Positions 1 to 8,429 of a stretch of DNA of 64,000 bases are shown here, one piece after another. The DNA lies in NCBI GenBank assembly GCA_019416285.1, contig DXXM01000004.1, positions 1-64,000 of the forward strand, read 5' to 3'. The stretch is from Bacteroidales bacterium (GTDB taxonomy: Bacteria; Bacteroidota; Bacteroidia; Bacteroidales; Muribaculaceae). The position numbers and the translations under genes were made by a program. How positions within the stretch are numbered: the stretch's first letter is position 1; every line of letters begins with the position of its first letter. The notes beneath the pieces are model-generated. The model saw only the letters and a program-made list of their open reading frames with translations. It searched no databases and had not been told where the DNA came from.

Positions 1-21
1 TCAATTATAACGCAGTGGCTT

Positions 22-54
22 AAATACATAAAATATTTTTGAATAGTTACTTAT
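22..54 (+). promoter_or_regulatory. Promoter-like element, copy 1 of 2
   Basis: TATTTTTG at 34-41 is a perfect Bacteroidota -7 box (TAnnTTTG). It lies inside a 33-base block that matches 16789-16821 at 30 positions, including AAATACATAAAATA and TGAATAGTTAC. A TATAAC string lies ten bases upstream of the block in both places (6-11 and 16773-16778). No TTG box is present at the usual -33 distance, so another sigma factor or an activator is possible. Confidence 0.55.
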
Positions 55-63
55 ATTAATTAT

Positions 64-1860
64 ATGAAAGCCTCCGGACAGGATCTGTCAGGCATGCGCA
101 CAGCCGATGTGCGTCGCGTGGAGTTCCTGTATGCGCCTACCGATCCTCGTTTTCAGGGCGAGCAGCAGGTGATAAACTTCATTGTTCAGGAATATGAATA
201 CGGCGGCTACACAAAAGCGACTGTCAAGGAGGATTTTCTGACCGGTCTGAAAAGCGACGCGAGTGTTTTTTCAAAATTCTCGTATAAAAAGATGACCTAC
301 GACCTCTATGTCGGCTCAAAAAATCAGAACGATCATCACAACGGCTCTTCCACCGAAGCCACATATTCATTGAAGGACGAGGAGGGTAATCCCTACACCG
401 CACGCCGAATCGAGACACTCGACGACTCGCATTTCATTCAGAATCAGCTACCCGTTACTTTCCGTGCAAGCTACGGCGGGAAGAATATCCAGATTCGCAA
501 CACTGTAGGTTTCACCCATCTGTGGAAACCTGAGAATACCGAGAGCGGAAGCCTGCGCTATCTCCCGTCGCAGGGCACGGACTATGAGTTCGCACGCGCC
601 TATACCAAGCGGAGCAATTCATTCTCATATTCAGGCTCATACTTTTTCGCTTTCCCGCATAAGTTTTCCCTGAGTCTTGAACCTGATTTCTCGTATTCAC
701 GCATTAAAGACAACACAAATTACACCACGACGGCAACCGACCCTGTCATCAGAAAGGCCGACGAGAAAGCATATCATTACAGAGTGGATGCGACGGCCGA
801 CAAGCAGCTCGACAAGAAAAACAGTTTATTTCTCCACCTGCTTTTTGCAAAGAGACATAACAACCTGCTTTACAGGGGTACCGATGATGCAAAAAGCATT
901 TATACTAACTATGGATGGGGAAGCGTGCTGGGATATACCCATAATTCTCAAAGTTTATCGCTAAGAGCGGATGCCGGAGTTATATGGGAACGGAACATTA
1001 TCAATGGCAAGCGCTATGACGACTGGTATCCATGTACTCATGTGCAGATGGGCTATGCCATAAACCGCAAAAACCGTCTGAGTCTGTGGGCTCAGTTCGC
1101 AAGTTTCACCCCTGAGATAAGTGAAAAGACTCCCGATGTGCTGAAACAGAACGAGTTCATGTATATCACGGGTAATCCCAATCTCGAAAACTATCGCGTC
1201 TATGATCTCAGCCTGGGCTACACATGGTTGCCGACAAATAAATTCAATTCCAATATCTACGCTAGCTATGAGGGATTTTCTGACCGCCTGAAAACTGTCT
1301 ATACCGAATATGATAGCGGACGCGCCATCCTGCGCTCCTATCTCAACGACGGCAACAGCCACCGCCTCTATGCCGGAGTCAATTTCAACCTGAAACTCTT
1401 TGGCAGCAGCCTCATGTTGTCGGCAAATCCCGAGTGGAATCTTTTCAAGATAACCGGTCTTTATGCCCGGACGCTCAATTCAGCTTTCTTTAAAGCTTCG
1501 GCTCTGTATTATCTCGGCGATTTCTATTTCGAGGGACGCTATAAAATGCGTGTCAAAAAGCTGAATGTGGAGTCGAGTGTGATTCAGCGTGACAGAAACA
1601 CCTATTCAGTCACCGCCGGATGGAGCAATGGCGACTTCAACTTACGCCTCACCGCCTCCAACATCTTCAACAGAGGCTGGCTGAGATATACCAATGAGTT
1701 CAGCTCACCCCTTTACTCGGAAACCCGCCAGGTCTACGCCCCGACCGCCCATCCCGCCATAAACCTCTCTGTGGTCTATACCTTCGGCTACGGCCGTAAA
1801 GTCAGACGCGGCAACGAAGTCGGCGAGCAATCCGGCACCTCCTCCGCCATCCTCAAATAA
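64..1860 (+). pseudogene. N-terminally truncated TonB-dependent-receptor-type outer membrane barrel
   Basis: The 598 residues read as the end of a plug domain followed by an outer-membrane beta-barrel of the TonB-dependent receptor superfamily (OMP_b-brl-like). The first 45 residues resemble the last plug strand, where family members read roughly 'IxG...DL..(i/m)...V..VE......R..G...VINFI'. The rest has alternating aromatic barrel strands and ends near a typical C-terminal aromatic strand (VVYTFGYG) followed by a short polar tail. There is no signal peptide, carboxypeptidase-regulatory domain or full plug, and an in-frame TGA at 40-42 rules out extension upstream. The ATG at 64 therefore looks like an internal methionine of a longer ancestor joined to a promoter-like block. 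A protein made from it would probably not reach the outer membrane. It is either a decayed copy or a silent donor cassette for recombination. The fold is fairly certain; the interpretation is inference. Confidence 0.65.
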
Positions 1861-1881
1861 AGTGCTTGAATTTTTCAGATA

Positions 1882-1942
1882 TAAACGGCTGGAATTTTAG
1901 ACGCCTCTCCTGCTTGTGTACGCCTAAAATTCCAGTCGTTTA
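1882..1942. terminator. Hairpin between convergent genes
   Basis: A long inverted repeat (AAACGGCTGGAATTTTAG near 1883 against CTAAAATTCCAGTCGTTT ending at 1941) lies between the truncated receptor and hisIE, which converge on it. It probably serves as a terminator for both strands, although no clean T-run follows on either side. Confidence 0.6.
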
Positions 1943-1972
1943 TGCTTAAAAAAATTGCAGGCAGGGGGATTT

Positions 1973-2572
1973 TTAGCTGTGTCTTTTGAGGAGTTCTTTT
2001 TCGAGCTCGGGTAGGGTGATGCCCATCTGTTCGACGAGGACGAGAAGGTGGTAGATGAGGTCGCAGGCTTCGTATGTGAAGCGGTCTTTGTTGCCGTCGA
2101 CGGCTTCGACCACTGACTCTACGGCTTCTTCGCCGACTTTCTGTGCGATTTTTTTCACTCCTTTGATAAAAAGTCGTGTGGTGTAACTATCCTCTGGCAT
2201 TTCGGCATGGCGGCGCTGGATGAGCGCTGAAAGTGAGCGGATGAATCCATCCTCAGCTGGTGTGTCGAAGCAGGAGACTGTCCCGCGGTGGCAGGTGGGA
2301 CCGTGGGGGATAGCCTTTATTAATAATGTGTCGCCGTCGCAGTCGGCATACATGTCAACTACATTGAGAAAGTGGCCGCTCGTCTCTCCCTTGGTCCAGA
2401 GGCATGAGCGGGTGCGTGAATAGAACGTGACGTGGCCGCTTGAGAGGGTCAGATCGAAAGCCTCGCGGTTCATGTAGCCGAGCATGAGCACTCGGAGTGT
2501 CACTGAATCCTGAATGATGACCGGCAGGAGGCCGTCGGCACATTTATCGAGTTTGAAATCGTCGAAAGTCAT
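1973..2572 (-). CDS. hisIE: Bifunctional phosphoribosyl-AMP cyclohydrolase / phosphoribosyl-ATP pyrophosphatase
   Basis: This cytosolic enzyme catalyses steps two and three of histidine synthesis: HisE removes pyrophosphate from phosphoribosyl-ATP and HisI opens the ring of phosphoribosyl-AMP. The HisI half (about 1-105) shows the metal-binding motif ADCDGD (76-81) and GPTCH (91-95). The HisE half (about 108-199) carries GEEAVE (147-152) and EACDLIYH (168-175), typical of the MazG-like helical fold. The length of 199 residues is usual for the fused form. It follows hisF by 82 bases on the same strand, so the two probably share a transcript. No other his genes are in the window, so this is the 3' end of a split or dispersed pathway. 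Confidence 0.95.
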   Translation of the reverse strand: MTFDDFKLDKCADGLLPVIIQDSVTLRVLMLGYMNREAFDLTLSSGHVTFYSRTRSCLWTKGETSGHFLNVVDMYADCDGDTLLIKAIPHGPTCHRGTVSCFDTPAEDGFIRSLSALIQRRHAEMPEDSYTTRLFIKGVKKIAQKVGEEAVESVVEAVDGNKDRFTYEACDLIYHLLVLVEQMGITLPELEKELLKRHS

Positions 2573-2654
2573 GTTAAAAATTTGATTGCAGGGACGTGAT
2601 GTCGAGTCACGTCCGGCCGATAAAATACAAGTTGAATATAAACAGCCCGACGCG

Positions 2655-3413
2655 TCAGATTCTCACCGGGATTCCGCGTGAACTTAACTGCTTTTTGAGT
2701 TCTGAGATGGAGATTTCGCCGTAGTGGAATATTGATGCTGCAAGGGCGGCGTCGGCACGGCCATCGGTGAGCACGTCGGCTATGTCGCCGACACTTCCGG
2801 CTCCTCCGGATGCGATGATGGGGATGCTGACCTCGGAGGCGAGACTGGCGAAGGTGTCGCAGGGATAACCAGAGCGGGTGCCGTCGTGGTTCATTGAGGT
2901 GAACATAATTTCTCCGGCGCCCCGCTCCTGAACCTCGCGCGCCCATGAGAAAAGCTCGCGTTCACTCAGGCGGCTTCCACCATGGGTTGTGACGTGCCAG
3001 ACGCCGTCGTCAGCGAGACGGGCGTCGATTGCGGCCACGACAAACTGGCTGCCGTAGCGGGTAGCTATTTCGGATATAAGTTCCGGGCGGCGCACAGCGG
3101 CGGAGTTGACAGTGATTTTGTCGGCTCCGGCATCCAGCAGGCGCGATGCGTCATCAAGCGAGGCGATGCCTCCACCGACGGTGAAGGGAATGTTGAGGCG
3201 GTCGGCGATACGGCTGACGAGCTGCGCGAAGGTGTTGCGCTCCTCAAGAGTGGCGCTTATGTCGAGAAACACAAGTTCGTCGGCCCCCTCGCGGGCATAG
3301 CGGGCGCCGAGTTCCACAGGGTCGCCCACGTCGGTCAGCCCGACGAAGTTTACACCCTTGACCGTGCGGCCGTTCTTGACGTCAAGACATGGGATTATGC
3401 GTTTTGCAAGCAT
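2655..3413 (-). CDS. hisF: Imidazole glycerol phosphate synthase, cyclase subunit
   Basis: HisF is the TIM-barrel subunit that condenses PRFAR with ammonia supplied by HisH to form imidazole glycerol phosphate and AICAR. The start MLAKRIIPCLDVKNGRTVKG is the standard HisF N-terminus. The two catalytic aspartates fall at the canonical positions, D11 and D130 (ATAID-type strand, here VVAAID). FTVGGGI (77-83) and the phosphate-binding loops are intact. The length, 252 residues, is normal. A TAAATTTG -7-like box at 3511-3518 on the minus strand is a plausible promoter. hisIE follows downstream; hisH and hisA are not in this window. Confidence 0.97.
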   Translation of the reverse strand: MLAKRIIPCLDVKNGRTVKGVNFVGLTDVGDPVELGARYAREGADELVFLDISATLEERNTFAQLVSRIADRLNIPFTVGGGIASLDDASRLLDAGADKITVNSAAVRRPELISEIATRYGSQFVVAAIDARLADDGVWHVTTHGGSRLSERELFSWAREVQERGAGEIMFTSMNHDGTRSGYPCDTFASLASEVSIPIIASGGAGSVGDIADVLTDGRADAALAASIFHYGEISISELKKQLSSRGIPVRI

Positions 3414-3746
3414 ACGGTTACTGTATATTATATATGTGTAATTCTGTTTCCGGCATGAAATTTCTTCGCGGCAGAGAGGGTAGCCGCTGATTCCGGCCGA
3501 AACCGTTTTGCAAATTTAACGAATTTCCATGAAACTATGAAACTGCGCTGAGGCTCTATTTGGATTGGAGAAGCGTCTGAAATGTTAAAATACACCTGTG
3601 AAAATGACAAATTTTTAAACTTCTTTGCTAAAATTGGGGGCGGTGTAGAAAAAACACTAAAAAAAGTTTGGTATGTCAATATTTTGTTTTACCTTTGCGG
3701 TGTTTTTGAAGCTTAAAAATTGTTTTATAATTTAATCAAAAAGAAA
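3414..3746. other. Intergenic region between divergent genes
   Basis: This holds the presumed hisF promoter (minus strand TAAATTTG at 3511-3518, no clear -33 box) and the plus-strand promoter of the small lipoprotein (3667-3697). The open frames here lack start context and protein-like composition. Nothing else was recognised. Confidence 0.6.
3667..3697 (+). promoter_or_regulatory. Promoter of the small acidic lipoprotein gene
   Basis: TTTG at 3667-3670 and TACCTTTG at 3690-3697 are 19 bases apart, an exact match to the Bacteroidota -33/-7 consensus. The untranslated leader is about 45 bases. Confidence 0.8.
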
Positions 3747-3950
3747 ATGAAAAAGTTAGTTTTATTACTCGCTGTTGTATTCAGCGCATCACTTTTCTCT
3801 TGCGGTTCTTCTGACAAGGCTGCTGAAGCTACTGACACTGCTGCTGTTGTTGAGGAAGTTGTAGAAGAGGCTGTTGTTGCTGACACTGTAGCTCCTGATT
3901 CAGTTGTTGCTGACACTGTAGTTGCTGCTGCAGCTGCTGTTGCTGAATAA
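3747..3950 (+). CDS. Small Ala/Val/Asp/Glu-rich lipoprotein
   Basis: A 67-residue protein of unknown function. The first 20 residues are a lipoprotein signal (MKKLVLLLAVVFSASLFSC), with the lipidated Cys in SLFSC. The mature part is only about 48 residues and is built from Ala, Val, Thr, Asp and Glu, with repeated short units such as VVADTV and VVEEVVEEAV. It has no aromatic or basic residues beyond one Lys. It has its own consensus promoter and is followed by a strong terminator, so it is a single-gene transcript. The start at 3747 was chosen because the signal peptide begins there; a frame extension to 3720 adds only MFYNLIKKK. It could be an abundant envelope filler lipoprotein. No family was recognised. 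Confidence 0.8.
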   Translation: MKKLVLLLAVVFSASLFSCGSSDKAAEATDTAAVVEEVVEEAVVADTVAPDSVVADTVVAAAAAVAE

Positions 3951-3997
3951 TTCCAGCGATAGAAGTCGTAACTTTCTTAATAGAAAGAAAAAAGATT

Positions 3998-4035
3998 CAA
4001 GCTGATTGCTCTTGCAGAGCGACCAGCTTTTTTTG
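3998..4035 (+). terminator. Rho-independent terminator
   Basis: AAGCTG (3999-4004) pairs with CAGCTT (4024-4029), an inner GCTCT/AGAGC stem lies between them, and a run of Ts follows to 4034. It ends the small lipoprotein transcript. Confidence 0.85.
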
Positions 4036-4095
4036 TGCCCTTTTGCATTGAAATTGGAATATTTGACCAACAATGTGTCATTAGGACGTCGCTTA

Positions 4096-4128
4096 TTGGT
4101 GAAAATAAAGAAATATTCGCTAATTTTG
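4096..4128 (+). promoter_or_regulatory. Promoter of dusB
   Basis: TAATTTTG at 4121-4128 matches the -7 box and a TTG at 4096-4098 lies 22 bases upstream. The leader to the ATG at 4203 is about 70 bases and includes a small CACCGG/CCGGTG hairpin near 4141-4155. Confidence 0.7.
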
Positions 4129-4202
4129 TAGAAGGAAACCACCGGCTTCCGGTGATATTTAAGCGGACACTCTGAATAGACGTCCCCCTCTATTGTAACG
4201 AC

Positions 4203-5201
4203 ATGAAAATAGCAGATATAGATTTAGGCGAGCGTCCGGTCATGCTCGCTCCGATGGAAGATGTGACCGACCGCTCTTTCCGCCTTATGTGTAAGGAACA
4301 GGGGGCGTCGATGGTCTACACGGAGTTTGTGAGCGCCGACGCCCTTATCCGCGACATTCCGGCTACAGTCCGCAAACTTGCCATAGACCCCGGTGAGCGC
4401 CCTACGGCCATTCAGATCTATGGCCGCGAGGTCGGCCCGATGGTCGAGGCTGCAAAGATTGTCGAGGGCGCCGGTCCTGACATCATCGACATCAATTTCG
4501 GTTGTCCGGTGAAGAAAGTGGCCGGAAAAGGAGCCGGCGCAGGGATGCTCCGCGACATCCCGAAGATGCTCGAAATCACCCGTGCCGTTGTCAATGCCGT
4601 AAATCTGCCGGTCACGGTCAAGACCCGTCTCGGGTGGGATCACGAATCGAAAATCATCGTCACCCTCGCCGAGCAGCTTCAGGACTGCGGCATAAAGGCT
4701 CTGACTGTCCACGGCCGCACACGCTCGCAGATGTATAACGGCTCGGCCGACTGGGAGATGATAGCGCGCGTCAAGGAGAATCCGCGGCTGACTATTCCTC
4801 TTATCGGCAACGGCGACATCACCACTCCGGAGCTCGCGCGCGATGCCTTTGACCGCTACGGCGTGGACGGAGTGATGGTGGGACGTGCTTCGATAGGCGC
4901 ACCCTGGATTTTCCATGACATCCGCGTCTGCATCGACGCCACCGGTGCCGCTCCGCTGAGCATCAGCGAGAAATTCGCCCTCATCCGCAGGCAGATACGC
5001 GAGAGTGTCGACCGGATTGACGAGTACAGGGGTATCCTCCACATACGCCGCCATCTCGCCGCTTCGCCGCTCTTCAAGGGAATATCCCATTTCCGCGACA
5101 CGCGCATCCGGATGCTCCGTGCATCGACTCTCGACGAACTTCTCGAAGTGCTTGCCTCGGTGGAGAAAATTGTTGAAGAAAACCAATCAAACATCCAATA
5201 A
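4203..5201 (+). CDS. dusB: tRNA-dihydrouridine synthase, DusB type
   Basis: This flavoenzyme reduces uridines in the tRNA D-loop to dihydrouridine with NADPH. The TIM barrel begins with VMLAPMEDVTDRSFR, the FMN-binding first strand. The catalytic cysteine is C101 in NFGCPVKKV. TVHGRTRSQMY and GNGDI, which bind FMN phosphate, follow, and the small helical domain covers the last 80 residues. The length of 332 is typical. It is the first gene of a possible transcript with the GIN-domain gene, which starts 13 bases after the stop. The choice of DusB over DusA or DusC is by overall similarity. Confidence 0.93.
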   Translation: MKIADIDLGERPVMLAPMEDVTDRSFRLMCKEQGASMVYTEFVSADALIRDIPATVRKLAIDPGERPTAIQIYGREVGPMVEAAKIVEGAGPDIIDINFGCPVKKVAGKGAGAGMLRDIPKMLEITRAVVNAVNLPVTVKTRLGWDHESKIIVTLAEQLQDCGIKALTVHGRTRSQMYNGSADWEMIARVKENPRLTIPLIGNGDITTPELARDAFDRYGVDGVMVGRASIGAPWIFHDIRVCIDATGAAPLSISEKFALIRRQIRESVDRIDEYRGILHIRRHLAASPLFKGISHFRDTRIRMLRASTLDELLEVLASVEKIVEENQSNIQ

Positions 5202-5214
5202 ACATGCTCTGAAC

Positions 5215-5910
5215 ATGAAAAAAGCGTTTCTATCACTCTTCCTTTTGCTCGGTTTCCTGGGAGCCCAGGCTGCCGACCTCGTGAAATATGAACTCAAAGT
5301 AGCTGAATTTCATGAGCTCAAAGTTGTTGACGGCATCAACGTGGTCTACTCATGCAATCCTGATTCGGCAGGGCTGGCGGTTTTCACCTGTCCTTCGTCG
5401 CAGGCCTCGGCCTTTATATTCAACAATAAGAAAGGCAAGCTCTCTATGCAGCTTTCGACCGAGAGCGTCGGCACGGCCAATCTGCCTACAGTGACCGTCT
5501 ATTCCACCTATCTCATCAAGGCTGAAAACTCAGGCGACTCGCTGCTGAAGGTCATGAATATAGCCGAGGGTCCGAAATTTTCCGCAAAGCTTATCGGAAA
5601 CGGTCGCCTTGTCGTAAAAAATATCAAGGCCACTGAAATCAACGGTGCAATCTCGACAGGCAACGGCACTCTCGTGCTTTCGGGCAAGTGTGACCACGCT
5701 AATATCAGTTTCATGGGCACAGGCGTCATCCAGGCTGACGAGCTTGAGGCTGAAACCGTCTCGGTCAAGGCAAGCGGCACCGGCTCGATAGGCGTATGGC
5801 CTCTCAAGAGTCTCTCAGTGATGGGTGCAGGAAGCACTAAGGTGTACTACAAGGGCACACCTGAGGTGAAAAACCGCTCCGTAGGCATCAAGGTGTCGGC
5901 TATTCAGTAG
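5215..5910 (+). CDS. Secreted GIN-domain (DUF2807) protein
   Basis: A 231-residue exported protein. Residues 1-19 (MKKAFLSLFLLLGFLGAQA) form a signal peptide, with no lipobox. The remainder has the alternating short-strand pattern of the putative auto-transporter adhesin head GIN domain: EFHELKVVDGINVVYS at the start, then strands carrying repeated G-T-G steps such as GNGTLVLSG, MGTGVIQ, ASGTGSIG and MGAGSTKVYYKG that suggest a beta-solenoid. The start at 5215 was chosen because the signal peptide begins there. It lies 13 bases after dusB. A second member of the family is encoded at 7565-8299 on the other strand. Function is unknown; envelope or adhesion roles are only inferred for the family. 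Confidence 0.8.
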   Translation: MKKAFLSLFLLLGFLGAQAADLVKYELKVAEFHELKVVDGINVVYSCNPDSAGLAVFTCPSSQASAFIFNNKKGKLSMQLSTESVGTANLPTVTVYSTYLIKAENSGDSLLKVMNIAEGPKFSAKLIGNGRLVVKNIKATEINGAISTGNGTLVLSGKCDHANISFMGTGVIQADELEAETVSVKASGTGSIGVWPLKSLSVMGAGSTKVYYKGTPEVKNRSVGIKVSAIQ

Positions 5911-5959
5911 GCCGGGCGCCGACAGATTTCGCCGCATTGTATTTCCATACCGGAAGCCG

Positions 5960-7453
5960 ATGAGCACCCCCCTGCCAAATGAAGAAGGCAATCTGAAGGT
6001 AGCGGTGGCGCGTACACTTAAGTGGAACGTCATAGACCGCGTGTCATCTCAGATTCTTTATGCCGTCACGGGCATTGTCCTCGCCAATATGCTCACGCAG
6101 GAGGACTTCGGCCTCGTGGCGGCCATACTTGTGTTTCAGGCTTTCGCATCGCTCTTCGTCGACAGCGGCTTCTCCTCCGCGCTCATACAGCGCAAGGAAC
6201 CGACGCGGCTTGACTACTCGACAGTGCTGTGGTTCAATCTCGGAGTGGCCACGGTGCTCTATGTGGTCCTTTTTCTCTGCGCTCCGTGGATTGCTGACAT
6301 CTTCGGGGGCGACAGGCGTCTGATTCCGCTCTCGAGAGTGATGTTTCTGACCTTTATACTCAACGCGAGTGCCATCGTGCAGACCAATATCCTCATGAAG
6401 CGGATGGATGTCAGGATGGTGGCAGTCAGCAATTCGCTCGGGCTCATCGCCGGCTCCGTAGCGGGCATATATCTTGCCGTGACGGGGTGGGGGGCATGGG
6501 CCATCGTCTGGCAGAGCATAGCCATAGCCGCCGTGAAGTCGGCTATCCTATGGTTCACCGGAGGCTGGAAGCCCGTGATGCGTTTCTCCTTTCCGGTGCT
6601 TCGCGGATTCTTTGCGGTGGGAAGCGGCGTGATGTTCAGCTCGTTTCTCAACACGGTGTTTCAGAATGTTTCGGCTTTCTTTATCGGCCACAAGGTAGGC
6701 CTCGCGCCTCTCGGATATTTCGGGCAGGCCGACAAATGGAGCAAGATGGGCATCATGTCTATCTCGCAGGTGCTGACGGCCTCATTCCTGCCACTGCTGT
6801 CGAAGGTGCAGGATGAACCTGAACGCTACTCGCGTATGTGTGGCAAGACCCACAGATTCACGGCCTATCTGCTTTTTCCGGCGATGGGACTGCTGATTGT
6901 CATGGCGACACCGATTTTCCATGCGCTTTTCAAAACCAAGTGGGACCCGTCTATACCGCTTTTCCGCATATTGCTTGTGCAGGGAATCTTCATGGTGCTG
7001 ATGCTCCTCTACCGCAATTTCATACTCGGTCTCGGAAAAGCAAAACTATTGGTGGTGACAGAGATTGTGCGCGATGTCGTGGCAGGCGTCGCCATTGTTT
7101 TCACCTTGCCTTATATTGCTTTGGAGAGCCCCGAATCACCGGTCGATGGACTGAAAATATTTCTTTTGGGGCAGGTCATCGCTTCGGTGGTCACATGGGC
7201 TGTGACGCTGTATTATGTCATACGGCTCACAGGCCGGAGTTTCGGCGCATATATGCTTGACCTTGCGCCTTATTGCATGCAGACAGCCATTATTGCCGTG
7301 CCCTGCATAATGGCGGGACATCTTGACTGGCACCCGCTCGCCGTGTGTATCGCGCAGGCCGGAATTTTCGCCGCGCTATATCTCGGAATCAATTTCCTGA
7401 TGAAATCCAGAATCCAGCGCGACGTCCTCGGCTATTTTAGAGGCAAAATCTGA
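5960..7453 (+). CDS. Polysaccharide/lipid-linked oligosaccharide flippase (WzxC-like, MOP superfamily)
   Basis: A 497-residue inner-membrane protein of the Wzx/MviN-like MOP exporters, probably flipping lipid-linked sugars across the membrane for lipopolysaccharide or exopolysaccharide. It opens with a basic amphipathic helix (VAVARTLKWNVIDRVSSQ), followed by the family signature region ANMLTQEDFGLVAAI and DSGFSSALIQRKEPT. About 12-14 hydrophobic helices follow through to the C-terminus. The substrate cannot be told, and no glycosyltransferases are adjacent, so it is an orphan flippase. It follows the GIN gene by 49 bases and ends before a strong hairpin, so it may be in the dusB transcript. 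Confidence 0.85.
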   Translation: MSTPLPNEEGNLKVAVARTLKWNVIDRVSSQILYAVTGIVLANMLTQEDFGLVAAILVFQAFASLFVDSGFSSALIQRKEPTRLDYSTVLWFNLGVATVLYVVLFLCAPWIADIFGGDRRLIPLSRVMFLTFILNASAIVQTNILMKRMDVRMVAVSNSLGLIAGSVAGIYLAVTGWGAWAIVWQSIAIAAVKSAILWFTGGWKPVMRFSFPVLRGFFAVGSGVMFSSFLNTVFQNVSAFFIGHKVGLAPLGYFGQADKWSKMGIMSISQVLTASFLPLLSKVQDEPERYSRMCGKTHRFTAYLLFPAMGLLIVMATPIFHALFKTKWDPSIPLFRILLVQGIFMVLMLLYRNFILGLGKAKLLVVTEIVRDVVAGVAIVFTLPYIALESPESPVDGLKIFLLGQVIASVVTWAVTLYYVIRLTGRSFGAYMLDLAPYCMQTAIIAVPCIMAGHLDWHPLAVCIAQAGIFAALYLGINFLMKSRIQRDVLGYFRGKI

Positions 7454-7490
7454 ATCCTGTCTTGAATTCAGTCTTTAGTTTGAGATATTA

Positions 7491-7536
7491 TTAAAGCGCC
7501 AGCATCTGCTTTAGAGGGATGCTGACGCTTTAAAAA
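7491..7536. terminator. Terminator hairpin between convergent genes
   Basis: AAAGCGCCAGCATC (7493-7506) pairs with GATGCTGACGCTTT (7518-7531), with an 11-base loop. It lies between the flippase and the convergent ASSG-repeat gene and probably serves both strands. Confidence 0.8.
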
Positions 7537-7564
7537 CGTCTGAATTTATGCTATGGACTTTGGG

Positions 7565-8299
7565 TTATTTTGAATTTACCTTAATTGAGCCGGAAATGGA
7601 CTTCTCGATGCGGGCATTGCGGACGTTGAACGACGAGGCGCTGATTGAACCGCCGCTTGAGGCCTCGAAATAGCCTTTCTCGGAAGTTCCGGCAATCTTG
7701 ACCGAGCCGCCCGACGATGCCTCGCAGCTGGTGGAGGTATTGGTGGCGCTTGTGATGGTTACCGACGCGCCCGACGAAGCTTCAAGGTCGGCTTTTGTGG
7801 CCTTGAGCTCCTTGACATTGACGTCAGCGCCCGATGATGCGTCAATTTCGATTGAGCGGCAGGCGATGGATGTGAAGGAGATTGTTGCGCCTGACGAGGC
7901 GTCGAACTCGAACTTGCGGTTGGGCGACGAAATCGGTGTGGAACATTTGACGCTTGAACCCGACGAGGCTTCGATTTCGCCGATGACGGGTGCGGTCACA
8001 GTAATGAGCACACCTTTCACCATGCTTCCCTGACGGTTGCCGTTGGCATTGCGCTTGGGTGAAATCATGAGTGTATTCCCTTTCATACGCACATCAACCT
8101 GCTCTATGCGTTTGGCATCGCCTGTGATAGTGACGGTGGCATTGCCCGTGGTACTCGGCTTGTAGATTACGTTGACGCCGGCGCTCGTTTCAAGTTCCGA
8201 AAATGACTTGTTGAGCGTGAGAGTCTTGGTGTCGGCCGATGCTGAGAAGAGGCCGAAACCTAATGCGAAAATCGCTAATGTGAGAAGTGATTTTTTCAT
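7565..8299 (-). CDS. Secreted GIN-domain protein with ASSG repeats
   Basis: A 244-residue exported protein of the DUF2807/GIN type. Residues 1-22 form a signal peptide ending in ASA. The N-terminal part (KSFSELETSAGVNVIYKP) matches the family start. From about residue 105 the chain holds six copies of a short E/D-ASSG-A/S/G motif (IEASSGSS, FDASSGAT, IDASSGAD, LEASSGAS, CEASSGGS, FEASSGGS), one about every 20 residues, alternating with beta-strand-like stretches. This is the expected pattern for a beta-helix with one turn per repeat. It stands alone, convergent with the flippase. It is a distant relative of the 5215-5910 protein. Function unknown. Confidence 0.8.
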   Translation of the reverse strand: MKKSLLTLAIFALGFGLFSASADTKTLTLNKSFSELETSAGVNVIYKPSTTGNATVTITGDAKRIEQVDVRMKGNTLMISPKRNANGNRQGSMVKGVLITVTAPVIGEIEASSGSSVKCSTPISSPNRKFEFDASSGATISFTSIACRSIEIDASSGADVNVKELKATKADLEASSGASVTITSATNTSTSCEASSGGSVKIAGTSEKGYFEASSGGSISASSFNVRNARIEKSISGSIKVNSK

Positions 8300-8429
8300 T
8301 GTCTGTATTTTGTTGTGATTTTGAGTGCTTCTATATATTAGACGCAGATATTAAAGATTCGTTACATTAAAATCACACTTTTTTACAAAGTCAATGAAAA
8401 ATATTTCTCAAACCTTTGATTTGTAATGG

